Shown one piece after another: positions 35,384-43,896 of a DNA stretch of 64,000 bases (its first letter is position 1; each line of letters begins with the position of its first letter). Location of the stretch: the NCBI GenBank assembly GCA_963749035.1, contig CAVVKW010000004.1:310001-374000 (forward strand), given 5' to 3'. The stretch comes from CAVVKW01 sp963749035. Its GTDB lineage: Bacteria; Verrucomicrobiota; Verrucomicrobiia; Chthoniobacterales; JAATET01. Position numbers and translations under genes: made by a program. The notes under the pieces were generated by a model, which was not told the DNA's origin, did not search any database, and saw nothing but the letters and a program-made list of their open reading frames with translations.

Positions 35384-38056
35384 TCAGTCTTTGATCAAGA
35401 CAATGCGGACCGAGGTACTTCCCTTCCCGCCGATGGCGCGAAGCTGGATGACGTTTCGGCCCTCTTTCAGCTCGCCACTTCGGATCGCCCAGCGGGCAGG
35501 CTGACCTTTGACGCGGAGGATCCGAGCGTCACCGCGGCGAATTTCGAGGCGACGAGCGTTTGAGACGGTGCCGCGGACGCGAACCCGGCGCGATTGAACG
35601 CGTTGAACGCGATCTCCGTTCACCTTGAGAGTCGGCGGGGCCGCAGCATCGGCGCTTGGGCCAGCTGCCAGGATGGCGGTGCGGGAGTTGGCCGAGATCG
35701 TGGCGCGGCCCGGCGATGGTGATGATGGCGTTTGGGCGACGAGCGGCGCGGAGCCTCCGGGCACCACGGTGCGAGAGGAGCGCGAGGCTGGGGTCGGGAA
35801 GGTCAGGACGTGGGTGTCGGAGGCGCTGGCCGTCTGAGCCCCTCCCGCGGTCTCGCCGGTGACGGTCGCGGTATTGGTGAACGAGCCCGACGCGATGTCG
35901 GCAGCGGTCGGGAAATAGGTCGCGGTGAAGGTGGTCGAGTCCGTTGCCCCGGCAGCGAGCGGGATGGCACTTCCGTCGACCGTAACGAGGGGATCCGTCA
36001 CCAAGACATTTTCGAGATCGACGTTTCCGGTGTTCTCGACGGTGAACGTGTAGAGGATTTTTGCCGGGGTCGGCGGACCGGCGGGAAGCGGGATGGTGCC
36101 AAGGAAGTGAAAGTTGTGAACCTCAAAGCCATTGATGCTGGTGAAGTGTCCCCCGAGGACGGCGCGACCGTCGATCGATCCGGCATTGAAGTCGCCGCTT
36201 GCCTGTGGAGCGAGGACGGACCCGAGGTGGGCGAAATTCGTGGTCTGGAGGCTGGTGGCGTCGGAGTAGTTAAAGAGCACGCGCTCGAGATCGACGCCGG
36301 TGAGCTGCATGCCGGAATTCGCGAGATTGACCGCGTTACCGGAAACGTTGACGACGACGGTCGAGCCCGCGGGAGCGGAAATGTTGATGGAGCTGCCGGT
36401 GCGGTTCCAATCGGCAGCGTCGACGTTGAAAACGTTTAGCGCGGGGTCGTTTCCGACGAGATCCGCGCGGTAGGGGAGCGAGAGGTCCTTGGTGACGACG
36501 CCACGGTCGGCGAGATTCGCGAGGGCTTCGCTGGTGGCGATGAGCTGAGCGCGCAGGTCGGCGAAGCTGGTGCCAGAGCCGTCGTCGAGAACGTTTCCGT
36601 TCGAGTCGAAGGTGATGGGGCTGACGGACCGGAGCAGGTTGCCGTGAGTCAGCTCGCGAGATGGGCCGGAGCGGGTTCCGCCGACGACGATGTTGCCGTT
36701 GACGCCGAAGTTTCCGTCGGCGAGGTCCCCGGCGATGATGAAGCGGTCGGTCGTGCCGCCGAAGACCTGGGGAATCGGGTGGCCTTTCACGACGTAGCCG
36801 ACGGCGTAGCCGCCGTTGATGGTGGCGTTGCCGCCGATGGCAAACGTGCCGTCGACGTCGCCGTTCTCAGCTTGAACGTCACCGAAGACGAGGGCGTTGA
36901 AGTTGTGGGCGAGGCCAAAAATGTCGTTGGCGGTCAGAGGCGCAGGAACCGAGGGGATGAAGGTGCCGATTTTCTCGAGGGTGATTGCCGGAGCGGGGGC
37001 TGGGATGACGGGGGTGATCTCGTTGAAGGCGACGCCGGTGTAGGCGATGAGGTCAATGCCGCCGGCACCGGTGGAACTCGCGGAATTGCGAGGAAAGGTC
37101 GTGGGGTCGGTGAGGAGCTGCCCGCCGGTGCCGGTGATGTCCCCGGCGAAGAGGGAATATCCGAAAATGGTGGTTCCGGCACTGATCCCGAGCGTGTTGG
37201 CGGCGGTGGTGCCGACGACGGCTACGGTGACGCCGCCCATGGCTTGATTGCTGACGACGGTGGAGGGCAGGGTGGCGGGAGCGTTTTGGTTGGTGACGGC
37301 ATTCCGGGTCACCAGCCAATCGGTGCTCGAGGGGAGGAGGTCAGTCGTGCCGTATTGGCCGTAGGGCGAGCCGCTGCCGAACCGGACGAGGGGGCCGTAG
37401 GCGGTCGGGCGGCCCGAGCCGTCGACGGCCGTGATGGCGGCAATGCCGAAGGGGTCGTGACCGGTGGTCGTGCCTCGCTCGAAGATCGCGAAGGCGAGCG
37501 CGTTCGTGGCGATCAGGCCATTGCCGAACACGACGTCGACGCGCTCGACGTTGTTGTTGTTGCCATTGCCGTCGCCGGTGTTTCCGAAGAGATTGTCGGT
37601 GCCGACGTTGATGTTGTTGGAGTTGAAGGCCTGCTGCTCGTCGCCGATGAAGGGGGCGGAAACGTTGTAGGTGTTGCCGCTCGAGGAGGAGAGACGGGAA
37701 TAGAGAATGTTGTTCGCGTTTGCGTTACTACCCGTGAAATTGGGGTTGGGAACGCGGATGAGAGTGGTCGTGATCGTGCCCGCGTAGGCGAGTGGCCGGT
37801 AGGTGCCGGTCGAAGTCTGGTAAGTGAGAATTTCACTCACCCTGCCGTCGTATTTGAGGGTGTAATTCGTTCCGGCTTTGAAGGAAGAGGTGCCAGCACC
37901 TGGTTGGGTCTGGGACACCGCTGGCTGGTTGGATGAGCCGACGTTCAGGACCGTCACGTTCGTGGTGGTCGCGACGCCTGCCAGAAGGTTCGAACCAAAG
38001 ATCAGGTTTGCGAGGGCTACGCTGGAGGCAGCGAGAAGGGATTTTGCAGTCGTCAT
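35384..38056 (-). CDS. Choice-of-anchor A family surface protein with a C-terminal beta domain
   Basis: The protein has 890 residues from ATG 38056 with a signal peptide (LLAASSVALANLIFGSNLLA). Residues ~30-370 are a Gly/Asn/Thr-rich region with NGNNNNVERVD-like loops. The choice-of-anchor A domain (~390-690) has DIFGLAHNFNALVFGDVQA, DVDGTFAIGGNATINGGYAV and DWNRTGSSINIS. A DUF11-like repeat follows (ILYTFTVENTGNVDLENVLV). A disordered linker leads to a basic beta segment (~800-890) at the C-terminus. No PEP-CTERM or LPXTG signal is visible. Probably secreted or outer-surface, possibly adhesive. Confidence 0.82.
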   Translation of the reverse strand: MTTAKSLLAASSVALANLIFGSNLLAGVATTTNVTVLNVGSSNQPAVSQTQPGAGTSSFKAGTNYTLKYDGRVSEILTYQTSTGTYRPLAYAGTITTTLIRVPNPNFTGSNANANNILYSRLSSSSGNTYNVSAPFIGDEQQAFNSNNINVGTDNLFGNTGDGNGNNNNVERVDVVFGNGLIATNALAFAIFERGTTTGHDPFGIAAITAVDGSGRPTAYGPLVRFGSGSPYGQYGTTDLLPSSTDWLVTRNAVTNQNAPATLPSTVVSNQAMGGVTVAVVGTTAANTLGISAGTTIFGYSLFAGDITGTGGQLLTDPTTFPRNSASSTGAGGIDLIAYTGVAFNEITPVIPAPAPAITLEKIGTFIPSVPAPLTANDIFGLAHNFNALVFGDVQAENGDVDGTFAIGGNATINGGYAVGYVVKGHPIPQVFGGTTDRFIIAGDLADGNFGVNGNIVVGGTRSGPSRELTHGNLLRSVSPITFDSNGNVLDDGSGTSFADLRAQLIATSEALANLADRGVVTKDLSLPYRADLVGNDPALNVFNVDAADWNRTGSSINISAPAGSTVVVNVSGNAVNLANSGMQLTGVDLERVLFNYSDATSLQTTNFAHLGSVLAPQASGDFNAGSIDGRAVLGGHFTSINGFEVHNFHFLGTIPLPAGPPTPAKILYTFTVENTGNVDLENVLVTDPLVTVDGSAIPLAAGATDSTTFTATYFPTAADIASGSFTNTATVTGETAGGAQTASASDTHVLTFPTPASRSSRTVVPGGSAPLVAQTPSSPSPGRATISANSRTAILAAGPSADAAAPPTLKVNGDRVQRVQSRRVRVRGTVSNARRLEIRRGDARILRVKGQPARWAIRSGELKEGRNVIQLRAIGGKGSTSVRIVLIKD

Positions 38057-38219
38057 TCGGTGCGGGCGGGGGGGGGTGATGGTGGTTGCCTTCCCAAGGC
38101 ACCTTGGATGGCCGCGGGTGAAAGGTTCATTAAAGTGCGGCTGCAAAGCGCTTAAGTCAAGGAGATTGGCGATTTGTTGCCACCTAAAATACACCCGGGG
38201 GCGGGGAGAGGGTGGGATA

Positions 38220-40262
38220 TCAAAGCAGTCCGAGGTCGGGCTCGGGCGCAAACTCAGCGAATTTCTTGAAGAGATCGTCGAGCTTGCCGACGTAGTAGGC
38301 GACGTTTTCGTCGCGGGAGGAGGGGTCCCAGTCCTCGGCGAGGCGGGCGTTTTCGTAGGCGGTGACCTTCTTCTTGGTGCCGGTGATGTAGTAAGTGACG
38401 GAGTCTCCGGCCTGGTAGGGGTGGCCGCTTTTCAGGGCGAGTTCGAAGGCAGCCGAGCGGTTGCGCGAGGAGGACGCGATCTTCTTCTCGTAGGCGGCGA
38501 GGCTGTCCTGAAGGGCCTCGGTCTTGGCGAGGCGGGTGATGGGCCAGGATTGATCGCGGAGGGCGGTCGTGAATTCGGCGCGGAGGGCGCGGGCGGAAGT
38601 GGGGTCACCATTGAGAAGGTGAGTGACAAATTGCTGGAGGAAGTCGCGGAGGTAGGGCTCCATGCCGCGGCTTTTCAGGGCGGCACCTTTGAGGACGAGG
38701 GTGCCGTCGGGCTCGAGGAGGGCGTAGTTTTTCGCCTTGTAGCTGAACATTGCGTCGTAGCGGGCGTCGAAGTCGACGTCGATGCCGGCGGGAAGTTCGG
38801 CGCGGAGTCCGGCGTCGAGTTTCTCGATGGTCGTGTCGGTGGGTGGCTGGAAGTAGATGCCGTCGGTGTCGATCTCGATGACGTGAGCGCCCTGGGCGTT
38901 GAGCCAATCGACCATCTGGCGGAGGAGTTCGCGGCCCTTGGCGGTGACGGCGGCGGCGGCGTCGAAGTCGGCGAAGTGGCCCTGGCTGAAGCCGAGGTAG
39001 CCGTAGAAGGAATTGATCAGGATTTTGAAAGTGTTCTGGAGGGCGCTGAAGTGACGGCGGGCGGTGTCGTCGGTGGCGTCCTGCATCTGCTTCTTCGCGG
39101 CGAGGCGGAAGGTGCGAAGGTCGCGGAGGAGTCCGGCAAAAACGGCGAGGTGATCGGTTTTTGGCAGGTAGTCGAAGGTGAGAATGACGGAGGGATAGAG
39201 CGAGGCAACGTCGCAGTGCCAGACGTCGCGGGCGATGCCGGTGAAGAAGATGTCGGTGTAGCCGCCTTCGAAAAATCTGGAGGTGGGCGGCTCGGGGAGA
39301 GCGTGATCTTGGCGGAGATATTCGCGGAGAAAGAGGGCGTCGATCTTGGTGGCGTTGCCGCGGACGATGACGTCCTGGAAGTTGTAGGGAAAGATTTGGC
39401 CTTGGATGAAGTAGCTAGGAAGGAGCGTCGTCGCGACGGCTTCGACACGTTGCGGATTATGGTTTTCGGATTGCGGAACGGGGAGTCGGAGGTGGTCCGT
39501 GATGGTTGCGAGGTCGAAAGATTCGAGCTCGCGGGTGCCGACGTCGTAGTATTGGGCGAGCAGCCAGGTGTCGACGAAGTGACGTCCGTGGCAGACGAAG
39601 CGGGGGTATTGAATGGTTTTCTCGGCGATCTGGAGTCGGGAGGATCGGGAGGTGAGGCGAGAGCCGTCGCGGCCCCAGTTCAGCCTGGCCTTTTGGTTTT
39701 TGGCGAGGTCGGCGAGGCGGGGGAGAAGCTCGCGGAAGAGTTCGTGGCCTTCGATGAGGTCGGGGTCGCGCTCGGCGAGGAGGGTGTCGAGGCGCGGGAA
39801 CGCGTCGGCGTTGGTCAGGTCGAACTCGGCGTGGAAGCCGGTGGTGTCGGCGACGGTGAGGGTGGAGTCGGCCAGATCGAGTTGGAGTCGGCGGAGATCT
39901 TCGAAGACCATTTCGCCGAAGAGCGTCTTGCCGGTCTCGGTGAGAAACTGCTGAACGGGGTCGGAGAGCGAGAAGGTGGCGGCGGCGGAATTGCGGTTGG
40001 CGGCGCGGGAGTTCTGAAAGTGCTTCCAGGCGTTGAAGCGGCGGAGGTAGCGAAGCGGGAGGTCGCCGGTGAGGGGGCGGTCGGCCTCGGTGCCTTCGCC
40101 TTGCCAGGCGTAGGGCAGGAAGTCGTGGGCGGCGGCGGAGGTCGTGCCGGTTTCGGGCTCGCGGGTGTAAACGAGGATCGTGTCAGTCGGTCCGGGCTCG
40201 ACGGCGACGATCCGGGATTCGGTGTCGTGACCGAAAAGGATGGGATTGGAGAAGGCGTCCAC
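38220..40262 (-). CDS. Family B DNA polymerase with degenerate proofreading motifs
   Basis: The protein has 680 residues. Polymerase motifs are intact: motif A DVASLYPSVI (Asp351), motif B KILINSFYGYLG (Lys413, Tyr420) and motif C EIDTDGIYF (Asp465, Asp467). The 3'-5' exonuclease half is recognisable but damaged: exo I is QLDLAD (Glu replaced by Ala131), and exo II is GHELFRELLP where active enzymes have GHN-x-x-x-FDLP. The family is archaeal-like and distinct from E. coli Pol II; it occurs in scattered Acidobacteria and Verrucomicrobia. Translesion or repair synthesis is a reasonable inference. It sits 36 bases after the antiporter gene on the same strand. Confidence 0.88.
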   Translation of the reverse strand: MDAFSNPILFGHDTESRIVAVEPGPTDTILVYTREPETGTTSAAAHDFLPYAWQGEGTEADRPLTGDLPLRYLRRFNAWKHFQNSRAANRNSAAATFSLSDPVQQFLTETGKTLFGEMVFEDLRRLQLDLADSTLTVADTTGFHAEFDLTNADAFPRLDTLLAERDPDLIEGHELFRELLPRLADLAKNQKARLNWGRDGSRLTSRSSRLQIAEKTIQYPRFVCHGRHFVDTWLLAQYYDVGTRELESFDLATITDHLRLPVPQSENHNPQRVEAVATTLLPSYFIQGQIFPYNFQDVIVRGNATKIDALFLREYLRQDHALPEPPTSRFFEGGYTDIFFTGIARDVWHCDVASLYPSVILTFDYLPKTDHLAVFAGLLRDLRTFRLAAKKQMQDATDDTARRHFSALQNTFKILINSFYGYLGFSQGHFADFDAAAAVTAKGRELLRQMVDWLNAQGAHVIEIDTDGIYFQPPTDTTIEKLDAGLRAELPAGIDVDFDARYDAMFSYKAKNYALLEPDGTLVLKGAALKSRGMEPYLRDFLQQFVTHLLNGDPTSARALRAEFTTALRDQSWPITRLAKTEALQDSLAAYEKKIASSSRNRSAAFELALKSGHPYQAGDSVTYYITGTKKKVTAYENARLAEDWDPSSRDENVAYYVGKLDDLFKKFAEFAPEPDLGLL

Positions 40263-40298
40263 GGGGGATTTGTAGCACGAAAGGCGGCGGGTAGAAAA

Positions 40299-41609
40299 CT
40301 AGTCGGAAGTGCCCTCGGTCCGGCGACTGTAAGCTCGCATGATGACGGTCGCGCTGAGGCCGTGAACGATGATGGATATGGCGATGACCGCGACGGTGAT
40401 GGAGGTGAGCTGGCGAGCGATGGTGTCGGGCAGGCCGTGGGCTACGGCGTAGGAGAGGTAGTAGATCGAGCCGATGCCCCGCATGCCCAGCCACGAGATG
40501 ATGCCGCGTTGCGGCCAAGTGGCGGAAGACGCGATGAGCCCGGTCAGGACGGCGACGGGGCGGATGATGAGCAGGACGACGGGGACGAAGATCCACCAGA
40601 GCGACGGAAGATTTTCCGTGGTGAGCATCGCGCCGACGGTGAGAACGAGGGCGACCTCGACGACGCGCTCGAGTTCCTCGTTGAAATCGAGGACCTCGTC
40701 GGTGAGCTTGGCGGCGGAAGAGTGCGGGTGTTTCGCGGTCTCGGAGTCATCGTCTCCGGCGTCTTCGATGGCGTCTTCGGGTTCGCGGTCGGAGCCGGTG
40801 CGTTCGCGTTCGACTGCCCGGAGCGCTAGGCCGGCGGCAAAGACGGCGAGAAATCCGTAAGCCGAGAGGAGAATCGACGAACCGTAGGAAACGCCGATGA
40901 GTCCGAGGGCAAGAAATTGGTCGTAGCCGAGACCTTCGGAATGGCGTTCGCGAAGGTGCAGGATGAGTCGAGCGCCGTAGTAGCCGCAGGCCGCGCCGAT
41001 GGCGACGCCACCGAGGATGGCCCAGAGGACGTCGATGGCGAGCCAACGCCAGCCGAAGTCGCCGAGTTCGTGGAGTCCCAGCATCCCGAGGCCGAGCATG
41101 ACGAAGGGGAACGCGGTGCCGTCGTTCAGCCCGGCTTCGCCGGAGAGGGAGAAGCGGAGACGCTCGCGGTCGCCGGCGTGGCGAATCTGGACCTCGGACG
41201 CCAGAACGGGATCGGTGGGAGCGAGGATCGCCCCGAGGAGGATGCCGGCACCCCAGGGAAGTCCGAGCAGCACGACGGAGGCGGTGGCGATGAGGCCGAC
41301 GGTGAGGGTCATCGACACGAAGGCGAGTCGAACGGGGAGCCACCAGAGTCCGTCGCGAAGGGGGATGCGGAGCTTCAGGCCCGTGGTGAAAAGTGAAATG
41401 ATGACGGCGATTTCGGAAAGCCGCTCCACGAGGGAGGCTTGTCGGACAGGATCGAACGACAGGACGCCGAAGCCGATCGGTCCGACGGCGACGCCGACGG
41501 CGAAGTAGAGCATCGCGGCGGTGAGGGGGAGGTCGCGCAGAATAGATCCGAAGAACGCAACACCAATGAGCACGCAACCGAGAAGCAGGATCCAAGCTTC
41601 GAAACTCAT
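40299..41609 (-). CDS. Cation:proton antiporter, CPA1/NhaP type
   Basis: The protein has 436 residues from ATG 41609 with about 12 membrane segments. GAILAPTDPVLASEVQ and FSLSGEAGLNDGTAFPFV hold the conserved Asp and the ND motif that bind Na+ or K+ in CPA1 antiporters. SWLGMRGIGSIYYLSYA is the family's C-terminal helix. Between helices ~9 and 10 is an acidic insertion (about residues 255-285, rich in Asp and Glu), possibly regulatory. It exchanges cytoplasmic cations for protons. Confidence 0.88.
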   Translation of the reverse strand: MSFEAWILLLGCVLIGVAFFGSILRDLPLTAAMLYFAVGVAVGPIGFGVLSFDPVRQASLVERLSEIAVIISLFTTGLKLRIPLRDGLWWLPVRLAFVSMTLTVGLIATASVVLLGLPWGAGILLGAILAPTDPVLASEVQIRHAGDRERLRFSLSGEAGLNDGTAFPFVMLGLGMLGLHELGDFGWRWLAIDVLWAILGGVAIGAACGYYGARLILHLRERHSEGLGYDQFLALGLIGVSYGSSILLSAYGFLAVFAAGLALRAVERERTGSDREPEDAIEDAGDDDSETAKHPHSSAAKLTDEVLDFNEELERVVEVALVLTVGAMLTTENLPSLWWIFVPVVLLIIRPVAVLTGLIASSATWPQRGIISWLGMRGIGSIYYLSYAVAHGLPDTIARQLTSITVAVIAISIIVHGLSATVIMRAYSRRTEGTSD

Positions 41610-41731
41610 GGGCGCGATGGAGAGGTGGGCATGGCGTGGCGGGTCGGGCGAGAAGCTTCCGACTGGGGTTGAATCGGAGCCGGAGCAAGGTTTGGTTGCG
41701 TTGCGAGGGGAGGAAGGTTTTGATCGCGGGG

Positions 41732-42382
41732 ATGAAGACTGTGGACGGAGAGACGGTGCTGGGAGCTTTGAACTGGCGCTACGCGACGAAGTCGTTTGAC
41801 GCGGATCGGAAGATCGATGCGGAAACGTGGGAGACGCTCGAGCAATCGCTGGTGCTGGCACCTTCGTCGTTCGGGTTGCAGCCGTGGAAGTTTCTGGTCG
41901 TGGAGGATGCGGCGAAGCGAGAGGAATTGGTCGCAAAGTCGTGGGGCCAACGTCAGGTGGCAGAAGCGTCGCATCTGGTCGTGGTCGCGGTGAAGAGTCC
42001 GGTGACGGCGGAGGATGTCCGGCGGCACGTCGCGCGGACGGCGGAGGTGCAGGGAATCGAAATCGAGACGCTGGCCGGCTTCGAGAAGGTCGTGAACGGA
42101 TTTCTGGCGGCCCCGCCGTATCCGTTGGATTTACGGGAGTGGGCTTCGCGGCAGGCCTACATCGCGCTCGGGCAGTTCATGGTGGCGGCGGCAATGCTGG
42201 GTGTCGACACGTGTCCGATGGAAGGACTGGATCCGGCGGGTTACGATGCGGTTCTGGGATTGGAAGGGAGCGGGTATTTTACGGTCGTGGCGTGCCCGAC
42301 GGGCTATCGCTCGGGAGAGGACCGCTCGGCAGGCCGGGCGAAAGTGCGTTTTGCGCGTGAGGACGTGCTGGTGAGGATCTGA
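41732..42382 (+). CDS. NAD(P)H-dependent nitroreductase-family oxidoreductase
   Basis: The protein has 216 residues from ATG 41732; 32 extra upstream in-frame codons look non-coding. LNWRYATKSFDADRKI is the FMN-binding start, LAPSSFGLQPWKFLVV the second FMN loop, and GVDTCPMEGLDP the NfsB/YfkO-like motif with conserved Pro-Met-Glu. These enzymes reduce quinones or nitroaromatics with FMN. It is followed by radC after 6 bases, and the two plus lpxA form a short rightward operon. Confidence 0.9.
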   Translation: MKTVDGETVLGALNWRYATKSFDADRKIDAETWETLEQSLVLAPSSFGLQPWKFLVVEDAAKREELVAKSWGQRQVAEASHLVVVAVKSPVTAEDVRRHVARTAEVQGIEIETLAGFEKVVNGFLAAPPYPLDLREWASRQAYIALGQFMVAAAMLGVDTCPMEGLDPAGYDAVLGLEGSGYFTVVACPTGYRSGEDRSAGRAKVRFAREDVLVRI

Positions 42383-42388
42383 TCTGGC

Positions 42389-43096
42389 GTGGAGGACGAG
42401 GATCGCGGGCGAATTGCGGAGATTCCGAAGGGAGATCGTCCGCGGGAGAAACTCGCGCTGCGCGGTGCGGGGAGTCTGACGGACGCGGAGCTGCTTGCGA
42501 TCTTTCTGAGGACTGGGATTCCGGGACGAAACGCGATCCGGGTCGCCGGGGATCTGCTGAAAACGACGGGTGGGCTCGGGACGTTGGCGCGGTGCTCGAT
42601 CCAGGAGATTGGTGACGCGGCGAAGGGAATCGGGCCGGTGAAGGCGGCGGAATTGGCGGCGGTGTTTGAGGTCGGGCGGCGGTTGGCGAGGGGCGGCGCG
42701 CGGAAGCCGAAGGTGGATTCGCCGGAGCGGGTTTACGATTTGCTCTCGCCGGATTTCGCGACCTTGGATCGGGAGCGGGTCGTGGTGGTGGTGACGAATA
42801 CGCGCTACGAAATGGTGTGGCAGGAGGTGGTGTCGGTGGGATCGGTGAACGAGAGTATCGCGCACCCGAGGGAGATTTTGCGACCGGTGATCGTGCGTTC
42901 GGGGTTTGGGTTTTTGCTGGTTCACAATCATCCGTCGGGAGATCCGGGGCCGAGTGAGGCGGATCGGCGGCTGACGACGCGAATCAACGAGGCGGCGGAG
43001 TTATTGAAATTGAGGTTTCTCGATCACATCATCATCGGGACGGCCGACGGCGGGAGGGACCCCTACTACAGTTTTCGCGAACACGGATTATTATGA
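42389..43096 (+). CDS. radC: RadC-family JAB-domain protein
   Basis: The protein has 235 residues, start GTG 42389. The N-terminal UPF0758 HhH region (residues ~10-95) starts IPKGDRPREKLALRGAGSLT. The C-terminal JAB/MPN+ metallo-domain has Glu in WQEVVSVGSVNES and HNHPSGDPGPSEADRRLT (H-x-H...S...D), all zinc ligands in place. The historical link to DNA repair is not supported experimentally; the biochemical role is unknown. It overlaps lpxA by 4 bases (ATGA). Confidence 0.92.
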   Translation: MEDEDRGRIAEIPKGDRPREKLALRGAGSLTDAELLAIFLRTGIPGRNAIRVAGDLLKTTGGLGTLARCSIQEIGDAAKGIGPVKAAELAAVFEVGRRLARGGARKPKVDSPERVYDLLSPDFATLDRERVVVVVTNTRYEMVWQEVVSVGSVNESIAHPREILRPVIVRSGFGFLLVHNHPSGDPGPSEADRRLTTRINEAAELLKLRFLDHIIIGTADGGRDPYYSFREHGLL

Positions 43097-43896
43097 CGAA
43101 GATTCACCCAACGGCGGTCGTGGATGGTGCCGCGGAAATCGGAGACGACGTGGAGATCGGTCCGGGTGTGGTTGTCGGGCCGGACGTGACGGTGGGGAAT
43201 GGCTGCCGGATCCTGGCGCACGCGGTGCTCGAGAGGTGGGTGACTTTGGGTGCGGAGAACGTGGTCGGATACAGCGCCGTGGTGGGTTCGCCGCCGCAAG
43301 ATTTGTCCCACGAGGACGGCTGGAAGAGTGAGGTGCGGATCGGAGTTGGAAACACGCTACGGGAGCACGTGACGGTTCACCGTGCGGCGGGTGAGGGAAT
43401 GGTGACGGCGATCGGCGACGGAAATATTTTGATGACCGGAGCGCACCTCGCGCACAATGGCGTGGTCGGAAATCGGACGATTATCGCGAACAATTGCCTG
43501 CTGGCGGGATACGTGACGGTAGGGGATCGCGCCGTGCTGGGGGGTGGCTCGGTTTTTCACCAGCACCTGCGGGTCGGGCGGGGATGCGTGGTGTCGGGGG
43601 GGTGTCGCTTTGGAAAAGACATCCCGCCGTTCGTGATGGCGGAGGGTCGAAACGGGTTGGCGGGGATCAACGCGATCGGGCTGAAGCGGGCGGGAGTCTC
43701 GACCGAGGTCCGGGCGGAATTGCGGCGGCTTTTCCGGCAGGTGTTTTTGGCGGGGATGAATCCGAGCGAGTCGGCGAGGGTGGCGGCGGAGGGAGAGTGG
43801 GGACGCGAGGCGCGGGAGTTGATTGATTTTGTGCTCGCGGCCAAGCGGCGGGGCGTTTGTTTCGCGCGGGGGCGTGGCGGGGTCGCGGGGGATTAG
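43093..43896 (+). CDS. lpxA: UDP-N-acetylglucosamine acyltransferase
   Basis: LpxA is the first enzyme of lipid A synthesis and transfers hydroxyacyl from ACP to UDP-GlcNAc in the cytoplasm. The 267-residue protein is a left-handed beta helix of hexapeptide repeats (VVDGAAEIGDDVEIGPGVVV) with GAHLAHNGVVGNR, His121 being the likely catalytic base, and the C-terminal helical domain (GINAIGLKRAG, LRRLFRQVF). Other lipid A genes are elsewhere in the window (lpxK at 46541, lpxL-waaF at 56861). The end overlaps larC tail to tail. Confidence 0.95.
   Translation: MTKIHPTAVVDGAAEIGDDVEIGPGVVVGPDVTVGNGCRILAHAVLERWVTLGAENVVGYSAVVGSPPQDLSHEDGWKSEVRIGVGNTLREHVTVHRAAGEGMVTAIGDGNILMTGAHLAHNGVVGNRTIIANNCLLAGYVTVGDRAVLGGGSVFHQHLRVGRGCVVSGGCRFGKDIPPFVMAEGRNGLAGINAIGLKRAGVSTEVRAELRRLFRQVFLAGMNPSESARVAAEGEWGREARELIDFVLAAKRRGVCFARGRGGVAGD

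Noticed and set aside
37878..40829. A 983-codon open frame on the plus strand opposite the DNA polymerase gene
   Set aside because: It is antisense to a clearly homologous PolB, has biased Gly/Glu/Val composition typical of high-G+C shadow frames, and matches no family.
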